64,000 bases of DNA from Bacteroides pyogenes. Its GTDB lineage: Bacteria; Bacteroidota; Bacteroidia; Bacteroidales; Bacteroidaceae. Of this stretch, positions 9,145 to 17,992 are shown one piece after another. Below the pieces are notes generated by a model. The model did no database searches, was not told the DNA's origin, and saw nothing but the letters and a program-made list of their open reading frames with translations. The stretch is from NCBI RefSeq assembly GCF_014196225.1, contig NZ_JACIDI010000008.1:87699-151698 (forward strand). The letters are read 5' to 3'. The translations under genes were made by a program, and so were the position numbers. Position 1 is the stretch's first letter. The number at the start of each line of letters is the position of its first letter.

Positions 9145-9728
9145 GCTTCTATTTTGTCTTTATTGCTCAATAAAAAATCAATATCGTCCAATCCGTTCAT
9201 CAAACAATGCTTTTTATACGCATCTATTTCAAAATGTTCGCTCTTGCCGGTCGCTTTGTTCGTGATGGTCTGCCGGGGAAGATCGACTTCGACTTCCGCT
9301 TTCGGATCGGCATAAACGGTATCGAAGAGTTCTTTCAGGAAGGCTTCGGTCACCACTACGGGAAGAACGAAGTTATTCAGCTCGTTATTTTTATGGATGT
9401 CTGCAAAGAAACTCGAAACAACCACACGGAAGCCGTAATCGGCAATCGCCCAAGCTGCATGCTCACGGCTCGAACCCGAACCGAAGTTCTTTCCGGCAAC
9501 CAGAATCCGACCGCCATAAAGCGGGTTGTTCAAAACAAAATCTTCATTCAAAGAACCGTCCGGATGGTATCGCCAATCACGAAACAGATTCTCTCCGAAA
9601 CCTTCTCTAGTTGTCGCTTTCAAAAAGCGTGCGGGAATGATTTGATCCGTATCCACATTCTCAAGCGGGAGAGGCACACAAGTGCTCGTCAGTATATTGA
9701 ATTTCGTTTTCATATCTTCAACTGCCAT
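9120..9728 (-). CDS. leuD: 3-isopropylmalate dehydratase small subunit
   Basis: The small subunit pairs with LeuC to isomerise 2- to 3-isopropylmalate. The 202-residue protein has the LeuD swivel-domain signatures NVDTDQIIPARFL near residue 24, LVAGKNFGSGSSREHAAWA near residue 77, and NNELNNFVLPV. The size matches the family. The start at 9728 follows the leuC stop by only 6 bases; a second in-frame ATG 15 bases further on is possible. Its 3' end overlaps the following LeuA2 gene by 25 bases. It is the third gene of the leucine operon. Confidence 0.95.
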   Translation of the reverse strand: MAVEDMKTKFNILTSTCVPLPLENVDTDQIIPARFLKATTREGFGENLFRDWRYHPDGSLNEDFVLNNPLYGGRILVAGKNFGSGSSREHAAWAIADYGFRVVVSSFFADIHKNNELNNFVLPVVVTEAFLKELFDTVYADPKAEVEVDLPRQTITNKATGKSEHFEIDAYKKHCLMNGLDDIDFLLSNKDKIEAWEKKVSE

Positions 9729-9734
9729 TTAAAA

Positions 9735-11129
9735 TCATATAAACACTCTCGGATCGGTAATGACACCGGTTACCGCCGCCGCAGCCGCCACCAGCGGACT
9801 GGCCAGCAATGTGCGGCTTCCCGGACCCTGACGCCCTTCAAAATTACGGTTACTGGTAGAAACCGCATACTTTCCGGCAGGAATCTTATCGTCATTCATT
9901 GCCAGACAAGCCGAACACCCCGGCTGTCGAATCGCAAACCCCGCCTCGGCAAGCACCTTGTCTATTCCTTCCTCACGGATCTGCGCATCCACCATCCACG
10001 AACCGGGAACCAACCAAGCAATCACACCATCGGCTTTTTTCCTTCCTTTCACCACAGAGGCAAAAGCCCGGAAATCTTCGATACGTCCGTTGGTGCAAGC
10101 ACCGAGAAACACATAATCGATCTTTTTGCCCAATAAACGCTCTCCGGGAGAAAATCCCATATAGTCGAGCGATCTCATAAACGATGCCCGCGTCACTTCA
10201 TCCATATTTTCCGCAACCGGGATATGTTGCGTGACTCCCATCCCCATTCCCGGGTTCGTGCCGTAGGTAATCATCGGCTCTATATCGGCGGCATGGAAAC
10301 GAACTTCTTTATCGAACACAGCATCGTCATCGCTCTTCAATGTTTTCCAATAGGCCAGCGCCTTCCGCCACGCTTCACCCGTCGGAGCATGCTCTCGCCC
10401 TTTCAAATATTCGAACGTCACTTCGTCGGGAGCCACCATACCTCCCCGCGCTCCCATCTCGATGGAGAGATTGCAAAGCGTAAGCCTGCCCTCCATCGAC
10501 AACCGCCGGACAGCCGAACCTGCATATTCCACAAAATAACCGGTGGCGCCGCTTGTAGACATTTCCGCCATCATGTAGAGAGCAAGATCCTTAGCCGTTA
10601 CCCCTTTGCCCAATTCACCGTCTATGGTGATGCGCATCGTTTTCGGGCGAGACTGCAATATACATTGGGAAGCCAGAACCATTTCCACCTCACTCGTGCC
10701 GATGCCGAAAGCGATCGCTCCCAAAGCGCCGTGAGTGGACGTATGCGAATCTCCGCAAACGATTGTCATGCCCGGCAAAGTCAAAGCACGCTCCGGACCC
10801 ACCACGTGAATGATTCCGTTCTTCGGGTGCATCATCCCGTAATGAGTCAAGCCGAATTCTTCGGCATTTTGCTTCAGCATATCCACCTGAGTCCTCGAAA
10901 CCCGGTCTTCAATCGGTTTGTCCTGATCGTGTGTCGGAGTGTTATGGTCGGGCATACAGAACACTTTTTCGGGACGCAGCACTTTCAGCCCCCTTGCACG
11001 AAGCCCGGCAAACGCCTGCGGGCTGGTCACTTCATGGCAATACAGCCGATCGATATAAAGTTGCGTAGGACCGTTCTCGACCGTAGCCACCACGTGCGCA
11101 TCCCATATTTTGTCAAATAACGTATTCAT
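9735..11129 (-). CDS. leuC: 3-isopropylmalate dehydratase large subunit
   Basis: An aconitase-family hydro-lyase with a [4Fe-4S] cluster that, with LeuD, interconverts 2- and 3-isopropylmalate. The 464-residue protein is full length. Signatures are [23 protein letters not shown] near residue 130, and the cluster cysteines in [14 protein letters not shown] and [10 protein letters not shown]. Its ATG is 5 bases after the leuA stop, and leuD begins 6 bases after its own stop, so the three genes are tightly packed and surely co-transcribed from the leader promoter near 12840. Confidence 0.96.
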   Translation of the reverse strand: MNTLFDKIWDAHVVATVENGPTQLYIDRLYCHEVTSPQAFAGLRARGLKVLRPEKVFCMPDHNTPTHDQDKPIEDRVSRTQVDMLKQNAEEFGLTHYGMMHPKNGIIHVVGPERALTLPGMTIVCGDSHTSTHGALGAIAFGIGTSEVEMVLASQCILQSRPKTMRITIDGELGKGVTAKDLALYMMAEMSTSGATGYFVEYAGSAVRRLSMEGRLTLCNLSIEMGARGGMVAPDEVTFEYLKGREHAPTGEAWRKALAYWKTLKSDDDAVFDKEVRFHAADIEPMITYGTNPGMGMGVTQHIPVAENMDEVTRASFMRSLDYMGFSPGERLLGKKIDYVFLGACTNGRIEDFRAFASVVKGRKKADGVIAWLVPGSWMVDAQIREEGIDKVLAEAGFAIRQPGCSACLAMNDDKIPAGKYAVSTSNRNFEGRQGPGSRTLLASPLVAAAAAVTGVITDPRVFI

Positions 11130-11133
11130 GAAT

Positions 11134-12630
11134 CTATATTTTAAATTTATTGATACAATCTATATAAGCCTCGACGGAAGCCGCTATAATATCGGTATTG
11201 GCCCCGAATCCGTAATACATCTGTTTGTCGTACTCTACCTGCATGTGCACTTTCCCCATATCGTCACTTCCTTTGCTGATGGCCTGAATGGTAAATTCCT
11301 TCAGCGTCATGTTACGGTCCACAATCTTCTTCAAGGCCTTGATGGCAGCATCTACCGGACCATTGCCCGTAGCACAGGCTTCAAACTTCTCACCCGAAAT
11401 GTTCAATCCCAGGCTCGCCACCGAACGAACACCGACTCCGCTCGTCACTTGCAGGTAGTCCAGCTTAATCCGATGGTTCTGTGTCCGGTCGGCTCCTGCC
11501 AATACCAGGATATCATCATCGTTGACGTCTTTCTTTTTATCCGCCAGCTTCAAAAATTCTTCGTACACCTGATCCAGTTTCTCCTGCTCGAGTTGCACTC
11601 CTAAAACAGAAAGGCGGTTTTTTAGTGCCGCCCGTCCGCTGCGGGCAGTAAGAACGATTGAATTATCATCGACTCCTACTTCACGGGGATCGATAATCTC
11701 ATACGTATGCGCGTTCTTCAGCACACCGTCTTGATGAATACCCGAAGAGTGAGCGAAAGCATTCCGCCCCACAATCGCCTTGTTGGGCTGTACAGGCATA
11801 TTCATCAAACTGGAAACCATACGGCTGGTGGAATATATTTTGCGGGTATTGATATTCGTCCGGATATCTATTTCATGATGACTCTTCATGATCATCGCTA
11901 TTTCCTCGAGCGCGGTATTTCCCGCACGTTCGCCGATACCATTGATTGTTACCTCCACCTGCCGCGCTCCGTTCAATATACCGGCTACCGTATTTGCCGT
12001 AGCCATTCCCAAATCGTTATGGCAGTGGGTTGAAATAACGGCATTATCGATACCTTCCACATGATCGACCAGGTATTTTATCTTAGCCCCGTATTCCGCA
12101 GGAAGGCAGTATCCGGTAGTATCCGGAATGTTTACCACCGTAGCGCCCGCTTTAATCACCGCTTCAATGACGCGCGCCAGATATTCGTTATCGGTACGTC
12201 CGGCATCTTCGGCATAAAACTCTACATCATCTACAAAACGGCGCGCATACTTCACGGCAGCAACCGCCCGTTCGATGATCTCCTCCCGATTCGAACCGAA
12301 CTTATACTTAATATGCGAATCGGAAGTTCCGATACCGGTATGGATACGTTTACGCTTGGCAAAACGCAGAGCCTCCACCGCCACGTCGATGTCTTTCTGT
12401 ACGGCACGTGTCAAAGCGCAGACAGTAGGCCAAGTCACCGCTTTCGAAATCTCTATCACGGAATTAAAGTCGCCGGGACTTGAAACAGGAAAGCCGGCTT
12501 CAATCACATCCACTCCCAAAGCCTCCAAAGCCTTTGCCACCTGAATCTTTTCCACTGTGTTCAACTGGCATCCGGGTACTTGTTCGCCATCCCGAAGCGT
12601 CGTATCAAAAATAAACAACCTATTATCCAT
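11134..12630 (-). CDS. leuA: 2-isopropylmalate synthase
   Basis: Committed step of leucine synthesis: acetyl-CoA plus 2-oxoisovalerate gives 2-isopropylmalate. The TIM-barrel domain starts with [18 protein letters not shown], has the metal HxH in [12 protein letters not shown], then [14 protein letters not shown] and [10 protein letters not shown]. The C-terminal part is the regulatory LeuA dimer domain that binds leucine, with [16 protein letters not shown] place the start at the ATG at 12630 (MDNRLFIF, 498 aa). An in-frame ATG 33 bases upstream would begin inside the attenuator U-run, so it is rejected. This is the first structural gene of the operon, behind a leader peptide and terminator. 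Confidence 0.95.
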   Translation of the reverse strand: MDNRLFIFDTTLRDGEQVPGCQLNTVEKIQVAKALEALGVDVIEAGFPVSSPGDFNSVIEISKAVTWPTVCALTRAVQKDIDVAVEALRFAKRKRIHTGIGTSDSHIKYKFGSNREEIIERAVAAVKYARRFVDDVEFYAEDAGRTDNEYLARVIEAVIKAGATVVNIPDTTGYCLPAEYGAKIKYLVDHVEGIDNAVISTHCHNDLGMATANTVAGILNGARQVEVTINGIGERAGNTALEEIAMIMKSHHEIDIRTNINTRKIYSTSRMVSSLMNMPVQPNKAIVGRNAFAHSSGIHQDGVLKNAHTYEIIDPREVGVDDNSIVLTARSGRAALKNRLSVLGVQLEQEKLDQVYEEFLKLADKKKDVNDDDILVLAGADRTQNHRIKLDYLQVTSGVGVRSVASLGLNISGEKFEACATGNGPVDAAIKALKKIVDRNMTLKEFTIQAISKGSDDMGKVHMQVEYDKQMYYGFGANTDIIAASVEAYIDCINKFKI

Positions 12631-12660
12631 ATCATTATTTTTCTCAAAGATTCCTATAAA

Positions 12661-12699
12661 CAAAAAAACCTTTCACACCGGGAAGTGAGAAAGGTTTTC
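12661..12699 (-). terminator. Attenuator-type intrinsic terminator before leuA
   Basis: On the minus strand an inverted repeat, AACCTTTC and GAAAGGTT arms with a second CAC/GTG step, is followed at once by a run of seven Ts. It lies between the stop of the leader peptide (12727) and leuA (12630), the position expected of a transcription attenuator. Its presence ahead of, not after, the biosynthetic genes implies conditional read-through. Confidence 0.8.
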
Positions 12700-12726
12700 G
12701 TTTATCCTTTAATTATACATATTTAT

Positions 12727-12810
12727 TTATGCACAGCACCCACTTCCACTAACCCTCGATAGTAGAATAATAATACCGCTCAACAAAATATGTATAAACA
12801 TTTGATTCAT
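12727..12810 (-). CDS. Leucine operon leader peptide (branched-chain residue-rich)
   Basis: A 27-codon open frame starting MNQMFIHILLSG and continuing with three Ile and two Leu codons in a row (IIILL) before ending GSGCCA. Ten of 27 codons are Ile, Leu or Val, and two of the Leu codons are CTA. It lies about 25 bases after a promoter box and 28 bases before the terminator hairpin, so ribosome stalling at the Ile/Leu codons during amino-acid shortage could change folding of the RNA and let transcription reach leuA. The frame is open further upstream, but the ATG at 12810 is the only start downstream of the promoter box. No function is expected for the peptide itself. Confidence 0.75.
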   Translation of the reverse strand: MNQMFIHILLSGIIILLSRVSGSGCCA

Positions 12811-12839
12811 ATGCTTGCCATTAATTGAATAAGACAACG

Positions 12840-12870
12840 CAAAGGTATGGATAAATTCTTTATTCCCAAA
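12840..12870 (-). promoter_or_regulatory. Promoter of the leucine operon
   Basis: On the minus strand, TTTG (12867-12870) and TACCTTTG (12840-12847) are separated by 19 bases, a full match to the Bacteroides -33/-7 consensus. Transcription should start near 12833, just before the leader peptide. Confidence 0.75.
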
Positions 12871-13064
12871 TAATACATCACATTTTTGCACATCGAACAA
12901 ACATTTTATAAGCAAATCTCTTTATTCAATAACAAAATTACGTTCTCTGCCGGTTGAATAGCGAAAAATCTTTGATTCGTATTCGTATCGATCTAACAGC
13001 TGCGATACACAAATACTTAGTTTTATGCAACTACATCGCTTCTCGACCTATCGACAAACGAAAA

Positions 13065-14504
13065 TTAGAATGTTACAAGTTCGGACAAATCACTTTCCGC
13101 ATTATCTTTTCCGATGGCAGTAACAAAATAAACACCTTTTACAGGCAACTTAAACGAGGTATTTTGGGTAGTGGCGATCAAAGTAGCGACCTGCCCTTTC
13201 CCATTATCCTTGTATATGGCATAACGAACAGCACCATCTACCCTACTCCACGACAAGTTGTCTCCATTCACTTTCACATGGGCAGGAGCATCCGGAAGTT
13301 CGGCTTTACTTCTACCTAAATAAGGCAACAAGACCTTTTCATTATATATCTCTTTAATCGCATCTGTAATACCTACCTTATTTTCTGTCAAATACTTCGC
13401 ACTATATAGCACACTCCCTTTGACTTTCTTTTTTGCAGTAGCCAAAGCAAATTGGCTTTTCAAATCTTCAGAAGTTTGAAATTTATCTCCGGCCTTAGGA
13501 TCCCCAAATTTATAAATACCATATCCTATTGCTAAATGGCTGTTATAAGTAAATTGCGACCACCAATCCAATCTTCGATTAAAGTTGTTTTCACCGGTAC
13601 CTGTAGCAAAATATAATTGAGGAATAATCATATCTACCCATCCTTCCTGTGTCCATTTCACGACATCAGCAAACAAAATATTGTAATTATTATTGTTATT
13701 CGCTGCCGGACTGATTGAGTATATGACATCAGGGCGTACATCAATAATTGTTTTTTGAATATTTTTTACCACAACATTCACATTATTCCTTCTGAAATCG
13801 TCAATATTATCAAATTGCGCTTTCCCATACTTCTCATATTCCTCAGTATCATTCATCGTTTCACCTGCACTTAATGAGGGATAAAAATAGTCATCCAAAT
13901 GAATACCATCGACATTATATTTAGTAATAATCTCCTTTACAATGTCTGTTATTCTGGTTTGCACTTCAGGTAAAGCCGGATTGTAGATTCGAATTTTCTC
14001 ATAATCCTTTGTCAACCCCTTAGGAATTTTAGGGTCTAAGTCTGGAAATGACGCACTTGCATTTGCCCGAGTGGATATGCGATACGGATTCAACCAGGCA
14101 TGAAATTGGATGTCCCGCTTATGGGCTTCATCAATAAGGAACTTCAAAACATCATAATCGGGCTTATTCCCGGCAATACCTGTTATGTATTTACTCCAAG
14201 GCTCATATTTCGAATCGTAAAACGCATCTGCCATTCCTCGAATCTGAAAAAAGACCGCATTGATATTATGCTGTACAAACAAGTCAAGATAATCCGTATA
14301 TTTTTTTTTCTGGCTTACAGCGTTGTAATCATCCATAGGCCAATCCAATCCCCATACAGTCGCTATCCAAACACCCCTCAATTCTTTTTTGGGCAAAACC
14401 GGTTTATTGGAAGAAACGGGCGGATTATCTTCCTTGTCACTGTCGCTACAAGAAGCTACGAACACTATGAAAACAAACAGAATAAGATATTTTAATTTTT
14501 TCAT
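13065..14504 (-). CDS. GHL10 / DUF187 family glycoside hydrolase-like lipoprotein
   Basis: A 479-residue lipoprotein (lipobox VASC) with a glycosyl-hydrolase-like TIM barrel of the DUF187 (GHL10) family: it opens ELRGVWIATVWGLDWP, includes DVLKFLIDEAHKRDIQFHAWLNPYR and NVDGIHLDDYFYP, and ends with a fibronectin-III-like segment (about 400-479). In E. coli the family member DigH cleaves peptidoglycan glycan strands lacking stem peptides, so a glycan-cleaving role is plausible; the substrate here is inferred, not shown. The start at 14504 (MKKLKYL) gives a proper signal peptide; the frame extends 8 codons upstream. It is the last gene of the SusC/SusD operon, 139 bases after the DUF4623 gene. 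Confidence 0.85.
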   Translation of the reverse strand: MKKLKYLILFVFIVFVASCSDSDKEDNPPVSSNKPVLPKKELRGVWIATVWGLDWPMDDYNAVSQKKKYTDYLDLFVQHNINAVFFQIRGMADAFYDSKYEPWSKYITGIAGNKPDYDVLKFLIDEAHKRDIQFHAWLNPYRISTRANASASFPDLDPKIPKGLTKDYEKIRIYNPALPEVQTRITDIVKEIITKYNVDGIHLDDYFYPSLSAGETMNDTEEYEKYGKAQFDNIDDFRRNNVNVVVKNIQKTIIDVRPDVIYSISPAANNNNNYNILFADVVKWTQEGWVDMIIPQLYFATGTGENNFNRRLDWWSQFTYNSHLAIGYGIYKFGDPKAGDKFQTSEDLKSQFALATAKKKVKGSVLYSAKYLTENKVGITDAIKEIYNEKVLLPYLGRSKAELPDAPAHVKVNGDNLSWSRVDGAVRYAIYKDNGKGQVATLIATTQNTSFKLPVKGVYFVTAIGKDNAESDLSELVTF

Positions 14505-14643
14505 GGCAATGATAGAAAAACAGGGCATATCAAAAAGGAGAAACGAGCCTTAGCCATTTTCATAATAAAGCATTTTTATTATTCTCTTGATATGCCCTTT
14601 AGTTTATAATTTATTGCTTCTCACACAGGAAACAGATGTAGAA

Positions 14644-16062
14644 TCAGTCTTCTTCCTCTTGTTTTATCGGAAATTCACAAATTACAAATCCGGAATCAGC
14701 ACGAGCACCGAAAATATAGAGCTTCACATCATTTCCCTTTTCATCCTTTTCTATATAATATCCGGTTTGTGCACCGGGCGCCGCATTTCCCGACCCTCCT
14801 AAAATAAAAGAATAATCCGGATTGTGATTGTCTCCTTCATCAAACTTTTTGAAAGCCTCTTCTACGGTATTCCCTTTAGTTATATTGTATACATAAACAG
14901 CAGGAGTTGCCTGGCTTGCTCCTCCCAAACCTGCTGTACAAACAAGCAGATAGCGTTCATTATTGAATGTGAACACTCTCGATGCAATAGCCTCTGCCGC
15001 AATATTTTCTTTTTTCAGCGTATATTTTATACCGAGAGATTCATCAGTCAATGCAACCGGCTGCCTTACACCGCTCCATACATATTGGCCGGTGTTTTCC
15101 ACTCTGTAAACATTCATAAAGGCAGTAGCACCTGAACTTGAAGGCAAAACGACCGGATCACCAATCGTTTTGTGATTCGTTACAGTCAATCGTAAAACAG
15201 AAGTAGAAGCGTTGTCACCGTAGAAGATAAAGCCATTGCCGTTTTTATCTATATTAATGGAGATATTATCTCCATGCCTCTTCCCCGCTCCGGGTATGTC
15301 TTTCACATTTATATTGGCTATTGTTTCCGGTTTAGATTCCGGCGTCTCCCAATAATATATTTTCAAAGGAGATGCCTGTCCTCCCGACAAAGATGAGATA
15401 TAGACACGCCCATTAATCACAGCTCCCGTATTATAAGGGAAAGTTCCTCCACTCACATTCGTCAAATCGAGCATAATCGGTTTTATTTCACCTTTCTTCA
15501 AATCGGAGACATCAAGGAGATGTGGTCCCGAACCCGCCTTTCTGCTGACAATCAACACATACTTCCCGTCAAATGAGGCACATCTGGTGCTTAAAGATGT
15601 GAAATCAGGATAACGGTGGTCTCCCGAGAAATTATATACAACAGGTTTCGCAAAGTCTGCCCCATATACCGGTATTCTTTTTCTCACCTTAATAAAGTAA
15701 TCTTTATAGCGTTTATGATTTATAACACGCAAAATCAAAGTCTTATAAGCAGTCTCCTCATCCATTGAGAAATCGAATACCGACTGTTGCAACTCCGCCC
15801 CCTCAGAAACTTTGGCTTCTACTTTCAAAGCAGAGAAATCAGTTGCAGGATCCAGACGGGGAAAATTCACCATCTTATTTTCTTCATCAACAACCCCTTC
15901 TACAACTGTATTTCCATCCGCCCCCGCATTCACTATTTTTATTGAAAAAAGATCAGTAGCATAAGGTTCTACCACACTTTTCGGATAGTCGTCGTCGCAA
16001 GAAAGCAAGCAAAGACTTAATGCTACTGTCGCAAATCCTATTTTCTTTATATATTTATACAT
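14644..16062 (-). CDS. DUF4623-type surface lipoprotein
   Basis: A 472-residue lipoprotein (signal peptide and lipobox LLSC, then an acidic DDDYPKS run that resembles the surface-export signal of Bacteroidetes lipoproteins). Residues about 35-125 look like an immunoglobulin-like DUF5018-type domain; the remainder resembles the DUF4623 beta-propeller-like domain seen in polysaccharide-utilisation operons, with phrases such as GAVINGRVYISSLSGG and KRHGDNISINIDKNGNGFIFYG. Such proteins usually act as surface glycan-binding partners of SusD; that role is inferred. It begins 51 bases after susD and is probably co-transcribed with it. Confidence 0.75.
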   Translation of the reverse strand: MYKYIKKIGFATVALSLCLLSCDDDYPKSVVEPYATDLFSIKIVNAGADGNTVVEGVVDEENKMVNFPRLDPATDFSALKVEAKVSEGAELQQSVFDFSMDEETAYKTLILRVINHKRYKDYFIKVRKRIPVYGADFAKPVVYNFSGDHRYPDFTSLSTRCASFDGKYVLIVSRKAGSGPHLLDVSDLKKGEIKPIMLDLTNVSGGTFPYNTGAVINGRVYISSLSGGQASPLKIYYWETPESKPETIANINVKDIPGAGKRHGDNISINIDKNGNGFIFYGDNASTSVLRLTVTNHKTIGDPVVLPSSSGATAFMNVYRVENTGQYVWSGVRQPVALTDESLGIKYTLKKENIAAEAIASRVFTFNNERYLLVCTAGLGGASQATPAVYVYNITKGNTVEEAFKKFDEGDNHNPDYSFILGGSGNAAPGAQTGYYIEKDEKGNDVKLYIFGARADSGFVICEFPIKQEEED

Positions 16063-16113
16063 AATATTCTATTTTTATTTTCAATCAATTCAATTACACG
16101 ATGATACTTCGCA

Positions 16114-17979
16114 TTATTCGATTGTGCTTGGCCAACCTTCCGTCTGAGACAAAGTATACCCTTTATTTTTGTAAGTTGTAATTTGGTTCGTTCCAATCGG
16201 AGACAGATAAGGATTGATATTAGGAACATTCAGGAACGGCAATCTGCCAAGATTCTCAGCAGGATAGAAAAAGCCCTTCATGCCAGCCCCGTTAGTGCCA
16301 TCATAAATAATAAACTTACCGTTTTTATCCATAACCCTAAGCTTACCTTTATTCTCAGGCTTCAACTGATCACTAACTTCTTCTTGAAAATTAACCCATG
16401 TACCTATCAACAGATCTTCATTTTTATCAGTATCCATATATTCCAACTTCTTCCATCGTCTCAAATCAACGATGCGCGAAAACTCAAAAGCAAACTCCAT
16501 TCTTCTTTCACGTCTTATTTCCCAAAGAAGACTCGGAACCGAAGGATCGCGTCGAGGATCGTCCGGTAAAGCATTCAAATCCATCGGAACTGTTTTCCGG
16601 ACACCTTGGGCAAGAGCTTCCGGAGCCAACGGTCTGTTGCGTATTTTATTGATAGATTTATCTATATCACCTTGCACAATAGCGCCCTCACCTAATGTAG
16701 CGAGCTCTGCCTTTGCTTCAATCCAGTTTAATAAGACTTCTGCGTATCTAAGTACGGGATAACCTGTTACATTTTTTTCTCCTTGAAACTCAGGTGCCGG
16801 TGAACCTCCTGTCTTAATATAGTCTAATGCCGCACGAGGAATAAACTTGGTAACATACAGATAGCAACTTTTAGCCATGTTTGTAGGATTATGATAAAAA
16901 CTAGCCTCAAAACGGGAGTCTCTTGTCTTAATCAGATTCTTGAGAGTGAAATCATCCGTATTTCCCAAAGAAGATGTTTGCCAGTCTTTCCCATCAACAC
17001 AAATAAAAGCTTTTATCAAATCAAGATTCGGTCCCACATCAGTAGGTGAATTCATATTACAACCCGATGCTATGGAATGGGTTATACCTTGTGTCGCATC
17101 GTATTTCCGGTATAATATACAATCTTTATTATTAGTCAAATCCGTAGAACCGAACAAAGATCGAAAATCGGTAACGATGTCATACTTACCACTGTTCATT
17201 ACAAATTGAGCCGCCTTAACAGCCTGTTGAAAGAATTTCTTGGCACGGGCATCGTCATGGTAATAATATTTCTGCCAGCTCGCTTCGAACAAGGCCCATC
17301 TGGCTACAAGAGCAGCAACAACATAACGATTGACATATTGCGCTCCGTCATTCAGCCGTACATTCTCCAATGCATATTCAAAATCATCATGAACAGCATC
17401 CATCACCTGATTTCTGGGAGTACGTTCTTTATACAATTCGTCCAGGTCAGTATTTTTAATTTCCCGATCATAATAAGGAACATCACCAAAAACATTCACC
17501 AGCCGGGCGTATTCCAAGCCCCTGAAAAAACGACCAACACCCAACCAATGATTATACTCCTCGGCTGTCAATATATTTGGCATTAAATTCGTAATGCGAT
17601 CAATCATAATGTTAGCCTTTCTTATCCAAGCAAAGTTCCAAGTCGGTCCGGTAAACAGACTTTCCCACATCAAAGAAAGCGAAGTACTGCCTTTCGAAGT
17701 AGGTACAGCACGCAAGAACTGCCTTTGCGTAGACATGATAACCGCATCATCATTAAACGTATAGTTTGCATTCGGCGCATATTCCGTCTCACTATATTTC
17801 ACTCCATATCCTACAAAGAAGTAAGAATAAAAGTCATTGGCATATAGACGAACTTTCTCTTCATTCGTCCAATAAGCATCATCTTCCGCAGTCGTTAATG
17901 ATGGACGGTCGAGTACATCATTGCAATTTGTCAATGACAAAGCAACAACAGCTAAAATTAAATATATCTTCAATTTCAT
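16114..17979 (-). CDS. SusD/RagB family outer-membrane nutrient-binding lipoprotein
   Basis: A 621-residue SusD homologue, the surface lid lipoprotein that binds ligand over its SusC transporter. The signal peptide ends in the lipobox LTNC. The helical TPR-like framework follows, with SusD-typical text: WLGVGRFFRGLEYARLVNVFGDVPYYDREI near residue 155, YVVAALVARWALFEASWQKY, VLRYAEVLLNWIEAKAEL, and near the C-terminus LLWEIRRERRMEFAFEFSRIVDLRRW. The gene follows susC by 13 bases. Its ligand cannot be predicted by sequence; the only enzyme in the operon is a GHL10 protein. Confidence 0.95.
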   Translation of the reverse strand: MKLKIYLILAVVALSLTNCNDVLDRPSLTTAEDDAYWTNEEKVRLYANDFYSYFFVGYGVKYSETEYAPNANYTFNDDAVIMSTQRQFLRAVPTSKGSTSLSLMWESLFTGPTWNFAWIRKANIMIDRITNLMPNILTAEEYNHWLGVGRFFRGLEYARLVNVFGDVPYYDREIKNTDLDELYKERTPRNQVMDAVHDDFEYALENVRLNDGAQYVNRYVVAALVARWALFEASWQKYYYHDDARAKKFFQQAVKAAQFVMNSGKYDIVTDFRSLFGSTDLTNNKDCILYRKYDATQGITHSIASGCNMNSPTDVGPNLDLIKAFICVDGKDWQTSSLGNTDDFTLKNLIKTRDSRFEASFYHNPTNMAKSCYLYVTKFIPRAALDYIKTGGSPAPEFQGEKNVTGYPVLRYAEVLLNWIEAKAELATLGEGAIVQGDIDKSINKIRNRPLAPEALAQGVRKTVPMDLNALPDDPRRDPSVPSLLWEIRRERRMEFAFEFSRIVDLRRWKKLEYMDTDKNEDLLIGTWVNFQEEVSDQLKPENKGKLRVMDKNGKFIIYDGTNGAGMKGFFYPAENLGRLPFLNVPNINPYLSPIGTNQITTYKNKGYTLSQTEGWPSTIE

Positions 17980-17992
17980 AAGTATTCTGTTT

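Noticed and set aside
7987..11120. Long open frames antisense to the leucine operon (up to about 330 codons)
   Set aside because: They are shadows produced by codon bias of leuA2, leuD and leuC, with low-complexity His/Arg-rich translations and no family match.
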